A stretch of DNA of 64,000 bases, taken from a bacterium (GTDB lineage: Bacteria; Cyanobacteriota; Vampirovibrionia; Gastranaerophilales; Gastranaerophilaceae). Below the pieces are notes generated by a model. It saw only the letters and a list, made by a program, of their open reading frames with translations. It ran no database searches and had not been told where the DNA came from. The DNA is taken from contig JAFRAO010000008.1 of the NCBI GenBank assembly GCA_017405375.1, forward strand, positions 43,305 to 107,304, given 5' to 3'. A program made the translations under genes and the position numbers. Below are positions 16,822 through 26,653 of this stretch, piece after piece; the stretch's first letter is position 1; each line of letters begins with the position of its first letter.

Positions 16822-18132
16822 ATGAAAATAGAATTAGAAAAACAAGAACACAATTTAGTAAAAATTAATATTGAAATTCCGGCAAAAGATGCTGTAGAAG
16901 CATATAACAAAGCCTCTATGCGTATATCTCAACACATGAATATTCCGGGATTCAGAAAAGGTAAAGCACCTAGAAATGTTGTAGAACAACACATCGGGTC
17001 TGACAGAATTAAGTATGAAGCTCTTGAATCTCTATTGCCAAGAGTATTTCAACAAGCAATTAGTGAAAATAATTTAGACGTAATCTCTCAACCTATGGTC
17101 GAATCTTACGATTTTAAAATCGGTGAAGATTTAAAAATTACTGCTAATGTAGAAACAAGACCTGAATTTGAACTAAAAGAATATAAAGATATGACGGTTG
17201 ATGTCGAAGAATTCAAAATCCCTGAAGACGCTTATGAAAAATCTTTAAACAATATTTTAGACAGAGCAGCAACTTACGAGGTTGTACTGGATAGACCTGC
17301 AAACAATACTGATATTGTAAAAATTGATTTTGAAGCATACTCAGAAGGCAAAAAAGTAGAAAATACAACTCAAAAGGATTATGTTATAGATTTATCACGT
17401 TCTAACTTTATTCCTGGTTTTGCGGAACAATTAGTAGGTCATTCTGTTGGAGAAGAATTCGACATTAGTGTAAATTTCCCTGAAGAAGACGATTTAAACG
17501 GCTTAAGAGAAGTTTTAAGAACTTTTAAAGTAAAAATGCATGAAATTAAGCAGAGAATAAGACCTGAATTAAATGAAGAATTAGCTAAAAAACTTGGTTT
17601 TGATACAGTAGAAGCGTTGCAAAATGACATAAAAGATTTTCTTCAAAAAGACAAAGAACAAAGAGATTATCACGCATCAGAACAAGCTGTTATGGACAAA
17701 GTTGTAAATAATGTCGAAATTGATATTCAAGATTCTATGATAAAAAGAGAACAAGATGTTCTATTAAATGAATATAAAGACAGATTGGCTCAACAAGGAT
17801 TCACTTATGAGCAAGCCGTTGAACAACAAGGTGAAGAAAGCATTTTGAAACAAGCAAGAGAAGATGCTGTTAGAAGAATAAAGAATACTCTAATTATTGA
17901 AAAAATCGCTAAATTAGAAAATATCTCTTTGGATTCAAGTGATATGACATCCAAACTTAATGAATTACAATCTATGTACAGATTAGAAAAGAATGAACTA
18001 TTAAAACAATTATCTATGAATCCGTCGATAATCAGTTCTTTATCACAACAAATTTTAAGTGAAAAAGTTACTAAATTTTTAGTTGACAATAACAAGATAA
18101 ATTATGTATCTAAAGTCGCAGAAAATGCTTAA
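16822..18132 (+). CDS. tig: Trigger factor (ribosome-associated chaperone/prolyl isomerase)
   Basis: Binds ribosomal protein L23 at the exit tunnel and shields nascent chains. The 436-residue length is normal. The ribosome-docking loop GFRKGKAP lies at residues 43-50. The FKBP-type isomerase domain spans roughly 150-245, with VKIDFEAYSEGKKV and FIPGFAEQLVGHSVGEEFDI. A long helical C-terminal chaperone domain follows. It precedes clpP and clpX, the widespread tig-clpP-clpX order, though clpP has its own promoter here. Confidence 0.96.
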   Translation: MKIELEKQEHNLVKINIEIPAKDAVEAYNKASMRISQHMNIPGFRKGKAPRNVVEQHIGSDRIKYEALESLLPRVFQQAISENNLDVISQPMVESYDFKIGEDLKITANVETRPEFELKEYKDMTVDVEEFKIPEDAYEKSLNNILDRAATYEVVLDRPANNTDIVKIDFEAYSEGKKVENTTQKDYVIDLSRSNFIPGFAEQLVGHSVGEEFDISVNFPEEDDLNGLREVLRTFKVKMHEIKQRIRPELNEELAKKLGFDTVEALQNDIKDFLQKDKEQRDYHASEQAVMDKVVNNVEIDIQDSMIKREQDVLLNEYKDRLAQQGFTYEQAVEQQGEESILKQAREDAVRRIKNTLIIEKIAKLENISLDSSDMTSKLNELQSMYRLEKNELLKQLSMNPSIISSLSQQILSEKVTKFLVDNNKINYVSKVAENA

Positions 18133-18141
18133 ATGATATTT

Positions 18142-18170
18142 TTGAAATAATACGATATAGGTTATATAAT
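18142..18170 (+). promoter_or_regulatory. Promoter of clpP-clpX
   Basis: TTGAAA (18142-18147), a 17-base spacer and TATAAT (18165-18170). It lies 30 bases before the clpP ATG, just downstream of the tig stop codon. Confidence 0.75.
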
Positions 18171-18200
18171 GATGTATATATACAAGAAAGGAAATAAAAA

Positions 18201-18791
18201 ATGAGCTTTGTACCAGTAGTAATAGAACAATCAAGCAGAGGTGAACGTTCGTTCGATATATTTTCACGCTTATTACGTGAAAGAATAATCTTTTTAGGAA
18301 CGCAAATAGATGATATGGTGGCAAATCTTGTAGTTGCTCAGTTGTTGCTACTTGATAGTGAAAATCCGGAAAAAGATATTATGTTATACATTAACAGTCC
18401 GGGTGGTTCTGTTACTGCAGGTTTTGCAATATACGACACAATGCAGCACATAAGAGCTGATGTATCTACGATATGTCTTGGACAAGCTGCTTCAATGGGT
18501 GCATTCTTGCTATCTTCAGGAACAAAAGGTAAAAGAATGGCATTACCTCACTCAAGAGTATTGATTCACCAACCTTTAGGCGGTGCTCAAGGTCAAGCAA
18601 CAGATATTGAAATTCAAGCTGCAGAAATTATCAGAATTAAAAAATCACTAAACGAAATTTTGGCTTCAAATACCGGTCAATCAATTAAAAAAATTGAAAA
18701 AGATACAGACAGAGATTATATCATGACCCCTGCAGAAGCATTAGAATACGGAATGATTGATAAAGTTGTATCAAGAGATGCAACAGCATAG
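18201..18791 (+). CDS. clpP: ATP-dependent Clp protease proteolytic subunit
   Basis: Serine protease that forms the 14-subunit barrel for ClpX or ClpA/C. At 196 residues it has the canonical catalytic triad: Ser98 in [11 protein letters not shown], His123 in [11 protein letters not shown] and Asp172 in DRDYIM. The start [20 protein letters not shown] is that of the mature family core, with little propeptide. AAAGGAA precedes the ATG. It is followed 9 bases later by clpX, which would unfold its substrates. Confidence 0.97.
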   Translation: MSFVPVVIEQSSRGERSFDIFSRLLRERIIFLGTQIDDMVANLVVAQLLLLDSENPEKDIMLYINSPGGSVTAGFAIYDTMQHIRADVSTICLGQAASMGAFLLSSGTKGKRMALPHSRVLIHQPLGGAQGQATDIEIQAAEIIRIKKSLNEILASNTGQSIKKIEKDTDRDYIMTPAEALEYGMIDKVVSRDATA

Positions 18792-18800
18792 GAGAGAATA

Positions 18801-20120
18801 ATGGCTAAGCATGATGACAGCAGACTAAAATGTTCATTTTGTGGAAAAACTCAGGATCAGGTAAAAAAATTAATTGCAGGACCTGAAGTTTACATTTGTG
18901 ATGAATGCGTAGAGCTTTGTAATGAAATTTTAGATGAAGAATTTTTTGAAAATAAAGACAAAGAATCTACTGATAACATATCACAATCAGAAAATAATGA
19001 AAAACCTATTCCAAAACCACATGAAATAAAGGCTTACTTAGATGAACACATTGTCGGTCAAGATGATGCCAAAAAGGTGCTTGCTGTGTCTGTGTATAAT
19101 CACTACAAACGCTTACGACATAATAAAATAAACGGAAAAGAAAATGGTCAGGTAGAAATTCAAAAATCAAACATTCTGTTGGTTGGTCCTACAGGAAGCG
19201 GAAAAACATTGTTAGCGCAAACATTAGCAAAATTGTTAGATGTACCTTTTGCGGTTGCAGATGCAACAACATTGACAGAAGCAGGTTATGTCGGCGATGA
19301 TGTTGAAAATATATTGTTAAGATTATATCAAAATGCTGACTATGATGCTAAAAAAGCCGAAACAGGAATTATTTACATTGATGAAATAGATAAAATTGCT
19401 CGTAAATCTGAAAATACATCAATTACACGTGATGTTTCGGGTGAAGGTGTTCAACAAGCTCTATTAAAAATGATAGAAGGTACTGTTGCAAATGTTCCGC
19501 CACAAGGTGGAAGAAAACACCCTCATCAAGAATTTATTCAAATTGATACAAGCAACATCTTGTTTATTGTCGGCGGTGCTTTTGTCGGTCTGGATAAAAT
19601 TATAGAAAGACGTTCCGATGACAGCACATCTGTTGGGTTTGGTTCAAAACCTGCATTAACTAAATTGGAAAAAGAAGCTGCAGAATCAAAAATGCTAAAA
19701 AAATTGCAACCTGAAGATTTATTAAAATTTGGGTTGATTCCTGAATTTATAGGCCGTGTTCCGGTTTATGCAGTGTTAGATCAACTGGATGAAAAAACAT
19801 TGAAAATGATTTTAACAGAGCCTAAAAATGCAATTATTAAACAATATCAATGTTTATTAAAAATGGACGGAGTTGATTTAGAATTTGAACCTGATGCAAT
19901 CGAAGAAATTGCAAAAGAAGCTATTAAGCGTAAAACAGGTGCAAGAGCATTACGTTCAATAGTTGAGGAACTTATGTTAGATATTATGTATGATGTTCCG
20001 ACAAAAGAAAATGTTAAAACATTCACTATCACAAAGGAAATGGTTGAAAACAGAAATAAAGCGGAATTAATTCAACTTCCAAATAAAAATGATAAAAAAC
20101 TTAAAGAAATTAGTGCCTAA
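18801..20120 (+). CDS. clpX: ATP-dependent Clp protease ATP-binding subunit ClpX
   Basis: AAA+ unfoldase partner of ClpP. The N-terminal zinc-binding domain has Cys11, Cys14, Cys33 and Cys36. Walker A is GPTGSGKT (129-136), Walker [12 protein letters not shown], followed by the pore and sensor segments. The ClpP-docking loop appears as SVGFGSK near residue 275. Length is 439, normal. GGAGAG precedes the start between clpP and clpX, so both subunits are made from one transcript. Confidence 0.97.
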   Translation: MAKHDDSRLKCSFCGKTQDQVKKLIAGPEVYICDECVELCNEILDEEFFENKDKESTDNISQSENNEKPIPKPHEIKAYLDEHIVGQDDAKKVLAVSVYNHYKRLRHNKINGKENGQVEIQKSNILLVGPTGSGKTLLAQTLAKLLDVPFAVADATTLTEAGYVGDDVENILLRLYQNADYDAKKAETGIIYIDEIDKIARKSENTSITRDVSGEGVQQALLKMIEGTVANVPPQGGRKHPHQEFIQIDTSNILFIVGGAFVGLDKIIERRSDDSTSVGFGSKPALTKLEKEAAESKMLKKLQPEDLLKFGLIPEFIGRVPVYAVLDQLDEKTLKMILTEPKNAIIKQYQCLLKMDGVDLEFEPDAIEEIAKEAIKRKTGARALRSIVEELMLDIMYDVPTKENVKTFTITKEMVENRNKAELIQLPNKNDKKLKEISA

Positions 20121-20160
20121 AACTGATTTCGAATAATCAAAACAAAACATATTGGGTAAA

Positions 20161-20892
20161 ATGTTTTCAAAAAACAATAAAAAAGCGTTTACATTTAGTG
20201 AAATACTTATAGCCATGACCGTTGTAGGAGTTCTGGCAGTAGTGCTTATTCCGACATTATCAACAAACTCAAAACGAAAAAATGTTGTTGCTATAGTTCG
20301 AGAAAATTTTAGCATATTAAGTAATGCTTATGAACTATGCGTACTAAATCATGATGCTCCCTCAGAGTGGGAATTAGACAGTGGCGGAACACAAAAGAGT
20401 AAAAATATCAATTTGGCAAATAAATTTTTACAATACCTGAATACCATTGAAGATTGTTCAGGGAAAGACATAAATTATGTAAAAAATAATTGTTATAAAA
20501 AAGTTGCAAATGATTCGGAAACTGCGTATGTTGTTTTATCTAACGGGCAAATACTGGGATTCACAACAATAGATGCAAATTGTGCTGATAAGTCATATTT
20601 CCCGAATAAGTCTGTTTGCGGGGAAATAGATTTAATATTAAACACTTATGCAAATTCGTACGGGAAAGATGTTTTTCAATTTTTTGTAACAAATAAAGGT
20701 GTAGTACCGTTTGGTTTTCGTGATGCAAATCACACTTTCAAGTTGGGCTGTAATTTAAATGAAAATACACCATATTCAGCACCATTCTACAATATGTCAA
20801 CATGCACAGCATGGGTTGTTTACAGAGAAAATATGGATTATTTAGATTGCCCCGGCGAATTAGATTGGAATACAAATGGAAAATGCAAGTAA
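20161..20892 (+). CDS. Prepilin-like protein (type II secretion/type IV pilus pseudopilin family)
   Basis: Start taken at the ATG at 20161 rather than the TTG at 20152. After a short basic leader comes KKA|FTFSEILIAMTVVGVLAVVLIP, the prepilin peptidase site with Ala at -1 and Glu at +5, then the hydrophobic assembly helix. The 243-residue product has a Cys-rich periplasmic domain. Its end (MSTCTAWVVYRENMDYLDC, then GKCK) matches the C-termini of the two other pseudopilins here, at 24302 and 36094. It lies between clpX and polA with no pilus machinery nearby. Probably a minor or accessory pilin. Confidence 0.82.
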   Translation: MFSKNNKKAFTFSEILIAMTVVGVLAVVLIPTLSTNSKRKNVVAIVRENFSILSNAYELCVLNHDAPSEWELDSGGTQKSKNINLANKFLQYLNTIEDCSGKDINYVKNNCYKKVANDSETAYVVLSNGQILGFTTIDANCADKSYFPNKSVCGEIDLILNTYANSYGKDVFQFFVTNKGVVPFGFRDANHTFKLGCNLNENTPYSAPFYNMSTCTAWVVYRENMDYLDCPGELDWNTNGKCK

Positions 20893-20911
20893 AGATTAGG
20901 ATAGTTGATAA

Positions 20912-23677
20912 ATGGATAATAAAAAAACATTAATATTGATTGATGGGCATGCCCTCGCTTTTCGTGAATATTATGCACTGGAAAGAACAGGGATGAAAAC
21001 TTCTGACGGAAGAGATACTTGGGCTGTGTATGGTTTTTTTAAAGCAATTTTTGATTTACTGAAAAATAATAACATAAAACCTGATTGTATCGCTGTTGCA
21101 TTTGACGTAGAACGTCAAACGTTCAGAGTTGAAAAATATGAGCAATATAAAGCAACCAGAGAATCAATGCCGTATTCTTTACATTCTCAACTGGGAGCCA
21201 TAATTGAAGGTCTAAAAGCATTTGATATTCCTATTTACACCAAAAAAGGGTACGAAGCGGACGATGTTATTGGCACAATCACTTTAAAAGCATCTTTACT
21301 CGGACACAAAACCTATATTTTAACAGGGGATCAGGATACATTTCAACTTGTTGATAAAAAAGGATTAGTAAAAGTATTGATTCCATCCAAAGGTGAATTA
21401 ATCGAATATGATTGGAATAAAGTTTATGAAAAATTAGGTGTTTGGCCAAATCAGGTTGTTGATTACAAGGGTTTGCGAGGAGATACCTCTGACAATATTC
21501 CCGGAATCAAAGGAGTCGGCGAAAAAACAGCACAAAAAATTCTATCTCAATATGCAAGTATTGAAGATGTTTATAATAACTTAGATAGTGTAGAAGATAA
21601 ATCAATTAGAACAAAATTAACAAATGGCAAAGATTCAGCATTTTTGAGTAAATATTTGGCAACTATCGTTAGAGATGTAGATATTGATTTTAATTTTGAT
21701 GATACAAAAGTTATTTTGCCTGATATAACAAATGTTGTTGATTATTTAAAGAAAATGCAATTTTATTCATTTATAAAAAATATAGACGATATACTTTGTA
21801 ATTTTGATAAAAATTGCGAATATACAAATGCGGAAGATAAGTCAGTAAAAAAATCAAATCAAACACAGTTGGGACTTTTTACAGCGGCAATAAAAGAAAC
21901 ATTTAAGGATAAATCTTATGAAAAAACTTTTATAAACAACGAAAAAGATTTAACTGAGTTAATTAATAAACTTGATAAGCAAGAATCTGTTTCATTTGAT
22001 TTTGTTTATGAATATAAAAATGCTTTGGATATAAACATTCTAGGCTGCGCTTTTGCTATAAAAAACAATGAAGATATATATGCATACTACATACCAAACG
22101 AGAAAAATTATTTAAATGAATTAAAGGTAGTATTTGAAAACGAGAAAATCAAAAAATACACATATAATGCAAAAATAAACATCAATATTTTACGAAATTT
22201 AGGAATAGAATTAAAAAATTTATCATTTGATATATTGTTAGCAAGTTATATCAAAAATCCTTCAGGAAACTCTGATATATCTGCGCAAGCATTGGATTAT
22301 ATCAATCATATAACAGTAAAGTTACCTTTTGAAACTAAAAAAACAAAAATTACGGATATATCTCAGCAGAGTTTGAGTGAATATACTATGGATAATGCTT
22401 TTTCAATATATTTAATTACTGAGCATTGGTTAAATAATTTATCCGTTGAAGAATTAAAACTGCACAATGATATTGAATTACCACTAACAGAAGTATTATC
22501 AAAAATGGAATACGATGGTGTAACAATAGATGTTGATTATATGAGTGAATTATCAGAGAGTATGTCCAAGAAAATAAAAACACTTGAAAGAAAAATATTT
22601 AGATTAGCAGGTATATCATTTAATTTGAATTCTCCAAAACAAGTCGGGGAAATATTATATGATAAATTAGGAATTGAATTAAAGAAAAAAAGAGGCGGTC
22701 ATAATAAAGTTTCAACAAGCATAGATGTATTGGAAGATTTGGCAGATGAATATGAGATATGCAAACATTTGATTGAGTACAGGAAATATTCAAAACTAAA
22801 ATCAACATACACAGATGCATTGCCATTGGTTGTTAATTTATGTGATTCAAAAATACATACTTCGTATAATCAAGTTACGACGGTAACAGGCAGATTATCG
22901 TCATCAAATCCGAATTTACAAAACATACCTATCAGAACAGATGACGGAAACAAATTAAGAAAAGCATTCATTTCTCAAAACAAAAATGATTATATTTTAT
23001 CAGCGGATTATTCGCAAATAGAATTAAGGTTATTGGCTCATGTTTCAGATGATAAAAATTTGATAGAAGCGTTTAATTCAAACGTAGATGTACATAGTTT
23101 AACAGCATCAAAGGTTTTTAATGTTCCGCTTGATGAAGTTACAAAAGAAATGAGATATAAATCCAAAGCCGTAAATTTTGGAATTATATATGGACAAACA
23201 AAGTATGGTTTGGCAAAAGCATTAAAAATTCCGCCATTTGTAGCTGAGGAGTTTATAAACAAATATTTTGAAACTTATCCGAAAGTAAAAACATACATGC
23301 AAGATATTATTAAATTTGCACACAAAAACAAGTACGTAGAAACTATTTTCGGACGGCGCAGATATTTCAGTAATGAATTTACAAGTCCTAATCATATGCT
23401 TAAAGAATTTGCGGAAAGGGCTGCTATTAATTATCCTATGCAAGGTTCTGCTGCAGATTTAATAAAAATTGCGATGATTAACATAAATAATGAACTTGAA
23501 AAAAATCATTTTGAATCAAAAATGGTTATGCAAGTTCATGACGAATTAGTATTTGATGTTGCAAAAAATGAATTAGAAGATATTAAAAAATTGGTTAAGG
23601 ATAAAATGGAAAATGTAATGGAATTAAAAGTGCCATTAATTGTTGATGTAAGTTGGGGGTCATCATGGTTCGAATAA
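20912..23677 (+). CDS. polA: DNA polymerase I (5'-nuclease plus polymerase; 3'-5' exonuclease domain degenerate)
   Basis: Gap filling and primer removal. The 921-residue product has an N-terminal flap nuclease (GYEADDVIGT, LTGDQDTFQLV, GDTSDNIPGIKGVG), a middle exonuclease-like domain, and a polymerase domain with motif A SADYSQIELRLL, motif B RYKSKAVNFGIIYGQ and motif C MQVHDELVFDV. In the middle domain the DxE of ExoI appears as DFVYE, and the ExoII Asp is Asn (YNAKININIL), so proofreading is probably lost, as in Bacillus and Thermus enzymes. The 3' end overlaps the next gene by 13 bases. Confidence 0.95.
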   Translation: MDNKKTLILIDGHALAFREYYALERTGMKTSDGRDTWAVYGFFKAIFDLLKNNNIKPDCIAVAFDVERQTFRVEKYEQYKATRESMPYSLHSQLGAIIEGLKAFDIPIYTKKGYEADDVIGTITLKASLLGHKTYILTGDQDTFQLVDKKGLVKVLIPSKGELIEYDWNKVYEKLGVWPNQVVDYKGLRGDTSDNIPGIKGVGEKTAQKILSQYASIEDVYNNLDSVEDKSIRTKLTNGKDSAFLSKYLATIVRDVDIDFNFDDTKVILPDITNVVDYLKKMQFYSFIKNIDDILCNFDKNCEYTNAEDKSVKKSNQTQLGLFTAAIKETFKDKSYEKTFINNEKDLTELINKLDKQESVSFDFVYEYKNALDINILGCAFAIKNNEDIYAYYIPNEKNYLNELKVVFENEKIKKYTYNAKININILRNLGIELKNLSFDILLASYIKNPSGNSDISAQALDYINHITVKLPFETKKTKITDISQQSLSEYTMDNAFSIYLITEHWLNNLSVEELKLHNDIELPLTEVLSKMEYDGVTIDVDYMSELSESMSKKIKTLERKIFRLAGISFNLNSPKQVGEILYDKLGIELKKKRGGHNKVSTSIDVLEDLADEYEICKHLIEYRKYSKLKSTYTDALPLVVNLCDSKIHTSYNQVTTVTGRLSSSNPNLQNIPIRTDDGNKLRKAFISQNKNDYILSADYSQIELRLLAHVSDDKNLIEAFNSNVDVHSLTASKVFNVPLDEVTKEMRYKSKAVNFGIIYGQTKYGLAKALKIPPFVAEEFINKYFETYPKVKTYMQDIIKFAHKNKYVETIFGRRRYFSNEFTSPNHMLKEFAERAAINYPMQGSAADLIKIAMININNELEKNHFESKMVMQVHDELVFDVAKNELEDIKKLVKDKMENVMELKVPLIVDVSWGSSWFE

Positions 23678-24129
23678 TGAGATATAGATATGTATTAATG
23701 TTGATATGTGTAAATTTATTTTTGAGTGCAAACGCTCAAGATATAGCAGCACCAATAGAATTGGAAACAAATACAACACCATATATAACAGTTAAAAACG
23801 ATTCTCTATCAGCGCCACAAAATATTTCTTTTGATAAATGTACAAAAAAATACATGATACCAGTGGAAAGTTTATTTTATCACGCATTGGCAGGTATAAA
23901 TGCAAATAAGTTTACAATAGATGAAATTCAATCAAAAAACGGGTATATTGTTTTTACGGCAGCAAACAAAAAATTTTTAGCATCAGTTAATAGAGTTGAT
24001 GCAACGTCAACAATCTTAAAAATAACACCGACAGACGGAATTTATTTTTTCCCTGTAGGGGTTATTTCTAATTTATTCAAATATATTGATGTAAATAAAG
24101 ATGCGAAAATAGAACAAATTTCTGATTAA
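23665..24129 (+). CDS. Small secreted hypothetical protein
   Basis: Start at the ATG at 23665, with a GGGGGT sequence just upstream, inside the end of polA. The first 24 residues form a signal peptide ending VNLFLSANA before QD. The mature part of about 130 residues is mostly beta with no Cys pair beyond a single Cys, and contains MIPVESLFYHALAGINANKF and DGIYFFPVGVISNLFKY. The latter fits a small periplasmic domain. No known family or partner. The polA overlap suggests coupled translation, though no functional link is evident. Confidence 0.65.
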   Translation: MVRIMRYRYVLMLICVNLFLSANAQDIAAPIELETNTTPYITVKNDSLSAPQNISFDKCTKKYMIPVESLFYHALAGINANKFTIDEIQSKNGYIVFTAANKKFLASVNRVDATSTILKITPTDGIYFFPVGVISNLFKYIDVNKDAKIEQISD

Positions 24130-24301
24130 TTTTCAAACTGTTCAGAATCTGTAACACTCGGTTTTTTGCAGGGTCTATAATGTTGAATAGATGCTGAACA
24201 GCTTGAAAACTACGCACAAATGTGCTTGTTTTCTACGCTTTCAGAATAACACATGAAGATACGTTTTCAGCATAGACAGAAAGATTGGTGATTGGTGATT
24301 G
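24130..24301. other. Non-coding stretch with nested inverted repeats and a 7-bp tandem repeat
   Basis: A nested hairpin GAAAAC-tac-GCAC-AAAT-GTGC-ctt-GTTTTC (24205-24233) sits inside a wider inverted repeat ATGCTGAA (24191-24198) and TTCAGCAT (24266-24273). Next to the pseudopilin stop lie nearly three copies of GATTGGT (24283-24301). No T-tract follows the stems, so it is not a classic terminator for either convergent gene. Confidence 0.5.
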
Positions 24302-25129
24302 TTACTTGCAGCTTGATACGGTTGTGGAAAGTTGTTTGCCATTTTTACATATCCCTGCATTATCCACTGAATCATGATTTGTATCAATATAATCCATATT
24401 ACTATTTCTTATTACCCATTCTGCACAATAACCATAATAGAAACAATATTTTTTAATGTTATAAGTTCCTTCATCTGTCCAAAAAGTACCACCACCATGA
24501 GGATATACACCATCACTTGTTATAACAAAATGAAACATATCAATACCCCAAGTATTTTTACCTTTGTTAGGGCCATCTATATCTAAATATATATCTCCTG
24601 CACTTTTATTAAATTGATATCCATTGTAAATAGTAGAACTTGTATAATTTTTATACATATAACTTACACGAAATGACCATCCACCTGCCGCAATAGCTCT
24701 TGGATAAGCTAATAAATCTGCATAAAGCCAAGGCGAATAGCTACTAAGATATGAATATGAGTTACTCATACAACCACTTGTAGCAGTAACACCACAAAGG
24801 TTATTTCCACCATCTTTACAACCACAATTCTTTTGTAATTTCATAAATTCAGTAATTCTGTTAAAATAACGTGCCTTTATACAAGTAGAATTATCAGCAC
24901 ACGAACTATCATCATTAAACCAAGTAGCGACAGGACCATATTTTGCTTCGGCCATTTTGTGAGTTTGGTTTAGTTCAGCATGAATCTTTTTAAGTTTAGC
25001 TACTGATTCGGCTCTACCTGTATTTTTGTTCACATTTGGTATTACCAACACGCCAACAATACCGATTATGCCCATTACTATAAGCGTTTCAGCTAATGTA
25101 AACGCTACCAAATTTTTTATTCTTTTCAT
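24302..25129 (-). CDS. Prepilin-like protein (pseudopilin family)
   Basis: Start at the ATG at 25129, with GAGGAT 7 bases upstream; the frame itself opens at 25174. The short leader MKRIKNLVA is followed by FTLAETLIVMGIIGIVGVLVIPNVNKNTG, giving a peptidase site with Ala at -1 and Glu at +5. The 275-residue protein has a Cys-rich middle and the segment DIDGPNKGKNTWGIDMFHF shared with the 36094 protein. The C-terminus has NMDYIDTNHDSVDNAG followed by paired Cys. Surface-exposed minor pilin or secretion pseudopilin is the likely role. Confidence 0.85.
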   Translation of the reverse strand: MKRIKNLVAFTLAETLIVMGIIGIVGVLVIPNVNKNTGRAESVAKLKKIHAELNQTHKMAEAKYGPVATWFNDDSSCADNSTCIKARYFNRITEFMKLQKNCGCKDGGNNLCGVTATSGCMSNSYSYLSSYSPWLYADLLAYPRAIAAGGWSFRVSYMYKNYTSSTIYNGYQFNKSAGDIYLDIDGPNKGKNTWGIDMFHFVITSDGVYPHGGGTFWTDEGTYNIKKYCFYYGYCAEWVIRNSNMDYIDTNHDSVDNAGICKNGKQLSTTVSSCK

Positions 25130-25278
25130 TACTTTATCCTCGTACTTTATGATGCTAATATAACATATTACCATTATTTATTCAATATTTATTTTGTAGT
25201 TTTCTCTTTACATATAAATATAAACTTGTACAAAAAAATATGTTTAGTTTAAAATATAGTAAAAGGTATATTTATTAT

Positions 25279-26007
25279 ATGCAAACTATTACACAAGACG
25301 AGAATATAATTGATATTGTAAAAAAGACAAATTTACAACATATTGCTATTATCATGGATGGCAACAGAAGATGGGCTAAATTACGTAATCTCCCAACTGC
25401 CATGGGACACAAAAAAGGCGTTGATGCTCTCAAAAATACTCTTAGAGCATGCAACGATTTTGGTATTAAATACCTTACTGTGTATGCTTTTTCTACCGAA
25501 AATTGGAACAGAAAGCAAGAAGAAGTAGAATTTTTAATGGATTTGTTCTGCAAGACCCTTGAAAACGAAACAAAAGAAATGCATGACAACAACGTTATGA
25601 TAGATTTTATTGGTGATTTAGAAAAATTACCCGAAAAATTACAAAATATTTTAAATAAATCAAAAGAGTTAACAAAAAATAACACAGGCGTAAAATTACA
25701 AATTGCTTTTAATTACGGTTCACGCGATGAAATAGTACATGCTATTCAAAGAATTATTAAGAAAAATATTGCTCCTGAAGATATAACGGAAGATTTGATT
25801 TCATCCGAGTTATACACTTCAAATACTCCTGACCCTGATTTATTAATAAGAACAGGCGGGGAAATGCGTATTTCAAACTATTTATTATGGCAGATTGCAT
25901 ATTCTGAATTATATATTACCGATAAATTTTGGCCGGAATTTGATAAAACAGCTTTACAAGAAGCAGTTGTGGAATTTAATAACAGACAAAGAAGATTTGG
26001 AGCGTAG
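25279..26007 (+). CDS. uppS: Isoprenyl (undecaprenyl) diphosphate synthase
   Basis: Cis-prenyltransferase making the C55 lipid carrier for peptidoglycan and LPS. The catalytic Asp is in IIMDGNRRWAK, followed by GHKKGVDAL, YAFSTENWNR, FNYGSRDEI and the C-terminal RTGGEMRISNYLLWQ with YITDKFWPEF. The frame opens at 25240, but I use the ATG at 25279 (MQTITQDEN), giving 242 residues, the family norm. It ends 3 bases before rdgB, so the two genes are co-transcribed. Confidence 0.95.
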   Translation: MQTITQDENIIDIVKKTNLQHIAIIMDGNRRWAKLRNLPTAMGHKKGVDALKNTLRACNDFGIKYLTVYAFSTENWNRKQEEVEFLMDLFCKTLENETKEMHDNNVMIDFIGDLEKLPEKLQNILNKSKELTKNNTGVKLQIAFNYGSRDEIVHAIQRIIKKNIAPEDITEDLISSELYTSNTPDPDLLIRTGGEMRISNYLLWQIAYSELYITDKFWPEFDKTALQEAVVEFNNRQRRFGA

Positions 26008-26010
26008 TAA

Positions 26011-26583
26011 ATGAAAATTGTTTTGGCAACTGCAAATCCGCACAAATTACAAGAAATTAAAGCAATTTGCGGCGATTGTGAAATTGAGTTTGCTTTGCCT
26101 GCATCAGGTTTCAATCCGATAGAAAACGGTTCAACTTTTGAAGAAAATTCGTATATTAAAGCAAAAGAGGCATATAGAGTTTCAAAAAGTTACTCTCTTG
26201 CTGATGATTCGGGTCTTTGCGTAGATGCATTGAATGGTGCTCCGGGATTGTTTTCTGCAAGATATGCAGGTTCTCAGGATGAAAAAATTGAAAAACTTTT
26301 AAATGAATTAAAAGATAAATCAAACCGAAAAGCTAAATTCGTGTGTTGCATGACATTACTTAATGAAAACGGCGAAATTGCTTTTCAAACAATAGAAGAA
26401 TGTGGCGGTGAAATTGTAAAAGAAAGAAAAGGTATAAACGGATTTGGATATGACCCAATCTTTAAAGTAGATGGATATTCTACAACAATGGCCGAATTAT
26501 CCGAAAAAGAAAAAAATACGATTTCGCATAGAGCAAAAGCTCTAAGGAAAGTCTTAGAATATATCAGAAAAAATTTAATATAA
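26011..26583 (+). CDS. rdgB: XTP/dITP diphosphatase (non-canonical purine NTP pyrophosphatase)
   Basis: Removes dITP, XTP and related nucleotides from the pool. The 190-residue product shows the family landmarks in order: MKIVLATANPHKLQEI, FEENSYIKAKEA, SLADDSGLCVDALNGAPGLFSARYAG (seen as adjoining motifs near residue 67), GFGYDPIF and SHRAKALR. It is three bases after uppS. The gene is ordinary in length and composition. Confidence 0.94.
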   Translation: MKIVLATANPHKLQEIKAICGDCEIEFALPASGFNPIENGSTFEENSYIKAKEAYRVSKSYSLADDSGLCVDALNGAPGLFSARYAGSQDEKIEKLLNELKDKSNRKAKFVCCMTLLNENGEIAFQTIEECGGEIVKERKGINGFGYDPIFKVDGYSTTMAELSEKEKNTISHRAKALRKVLEYIRKNLI

Positions 26584-26653
26584 GTTAAAATCTGATGTAT
26601 TAATGCTATATTGGATTTATAATGAGAATGAGGTTTTATGAAAGGATTATTCA

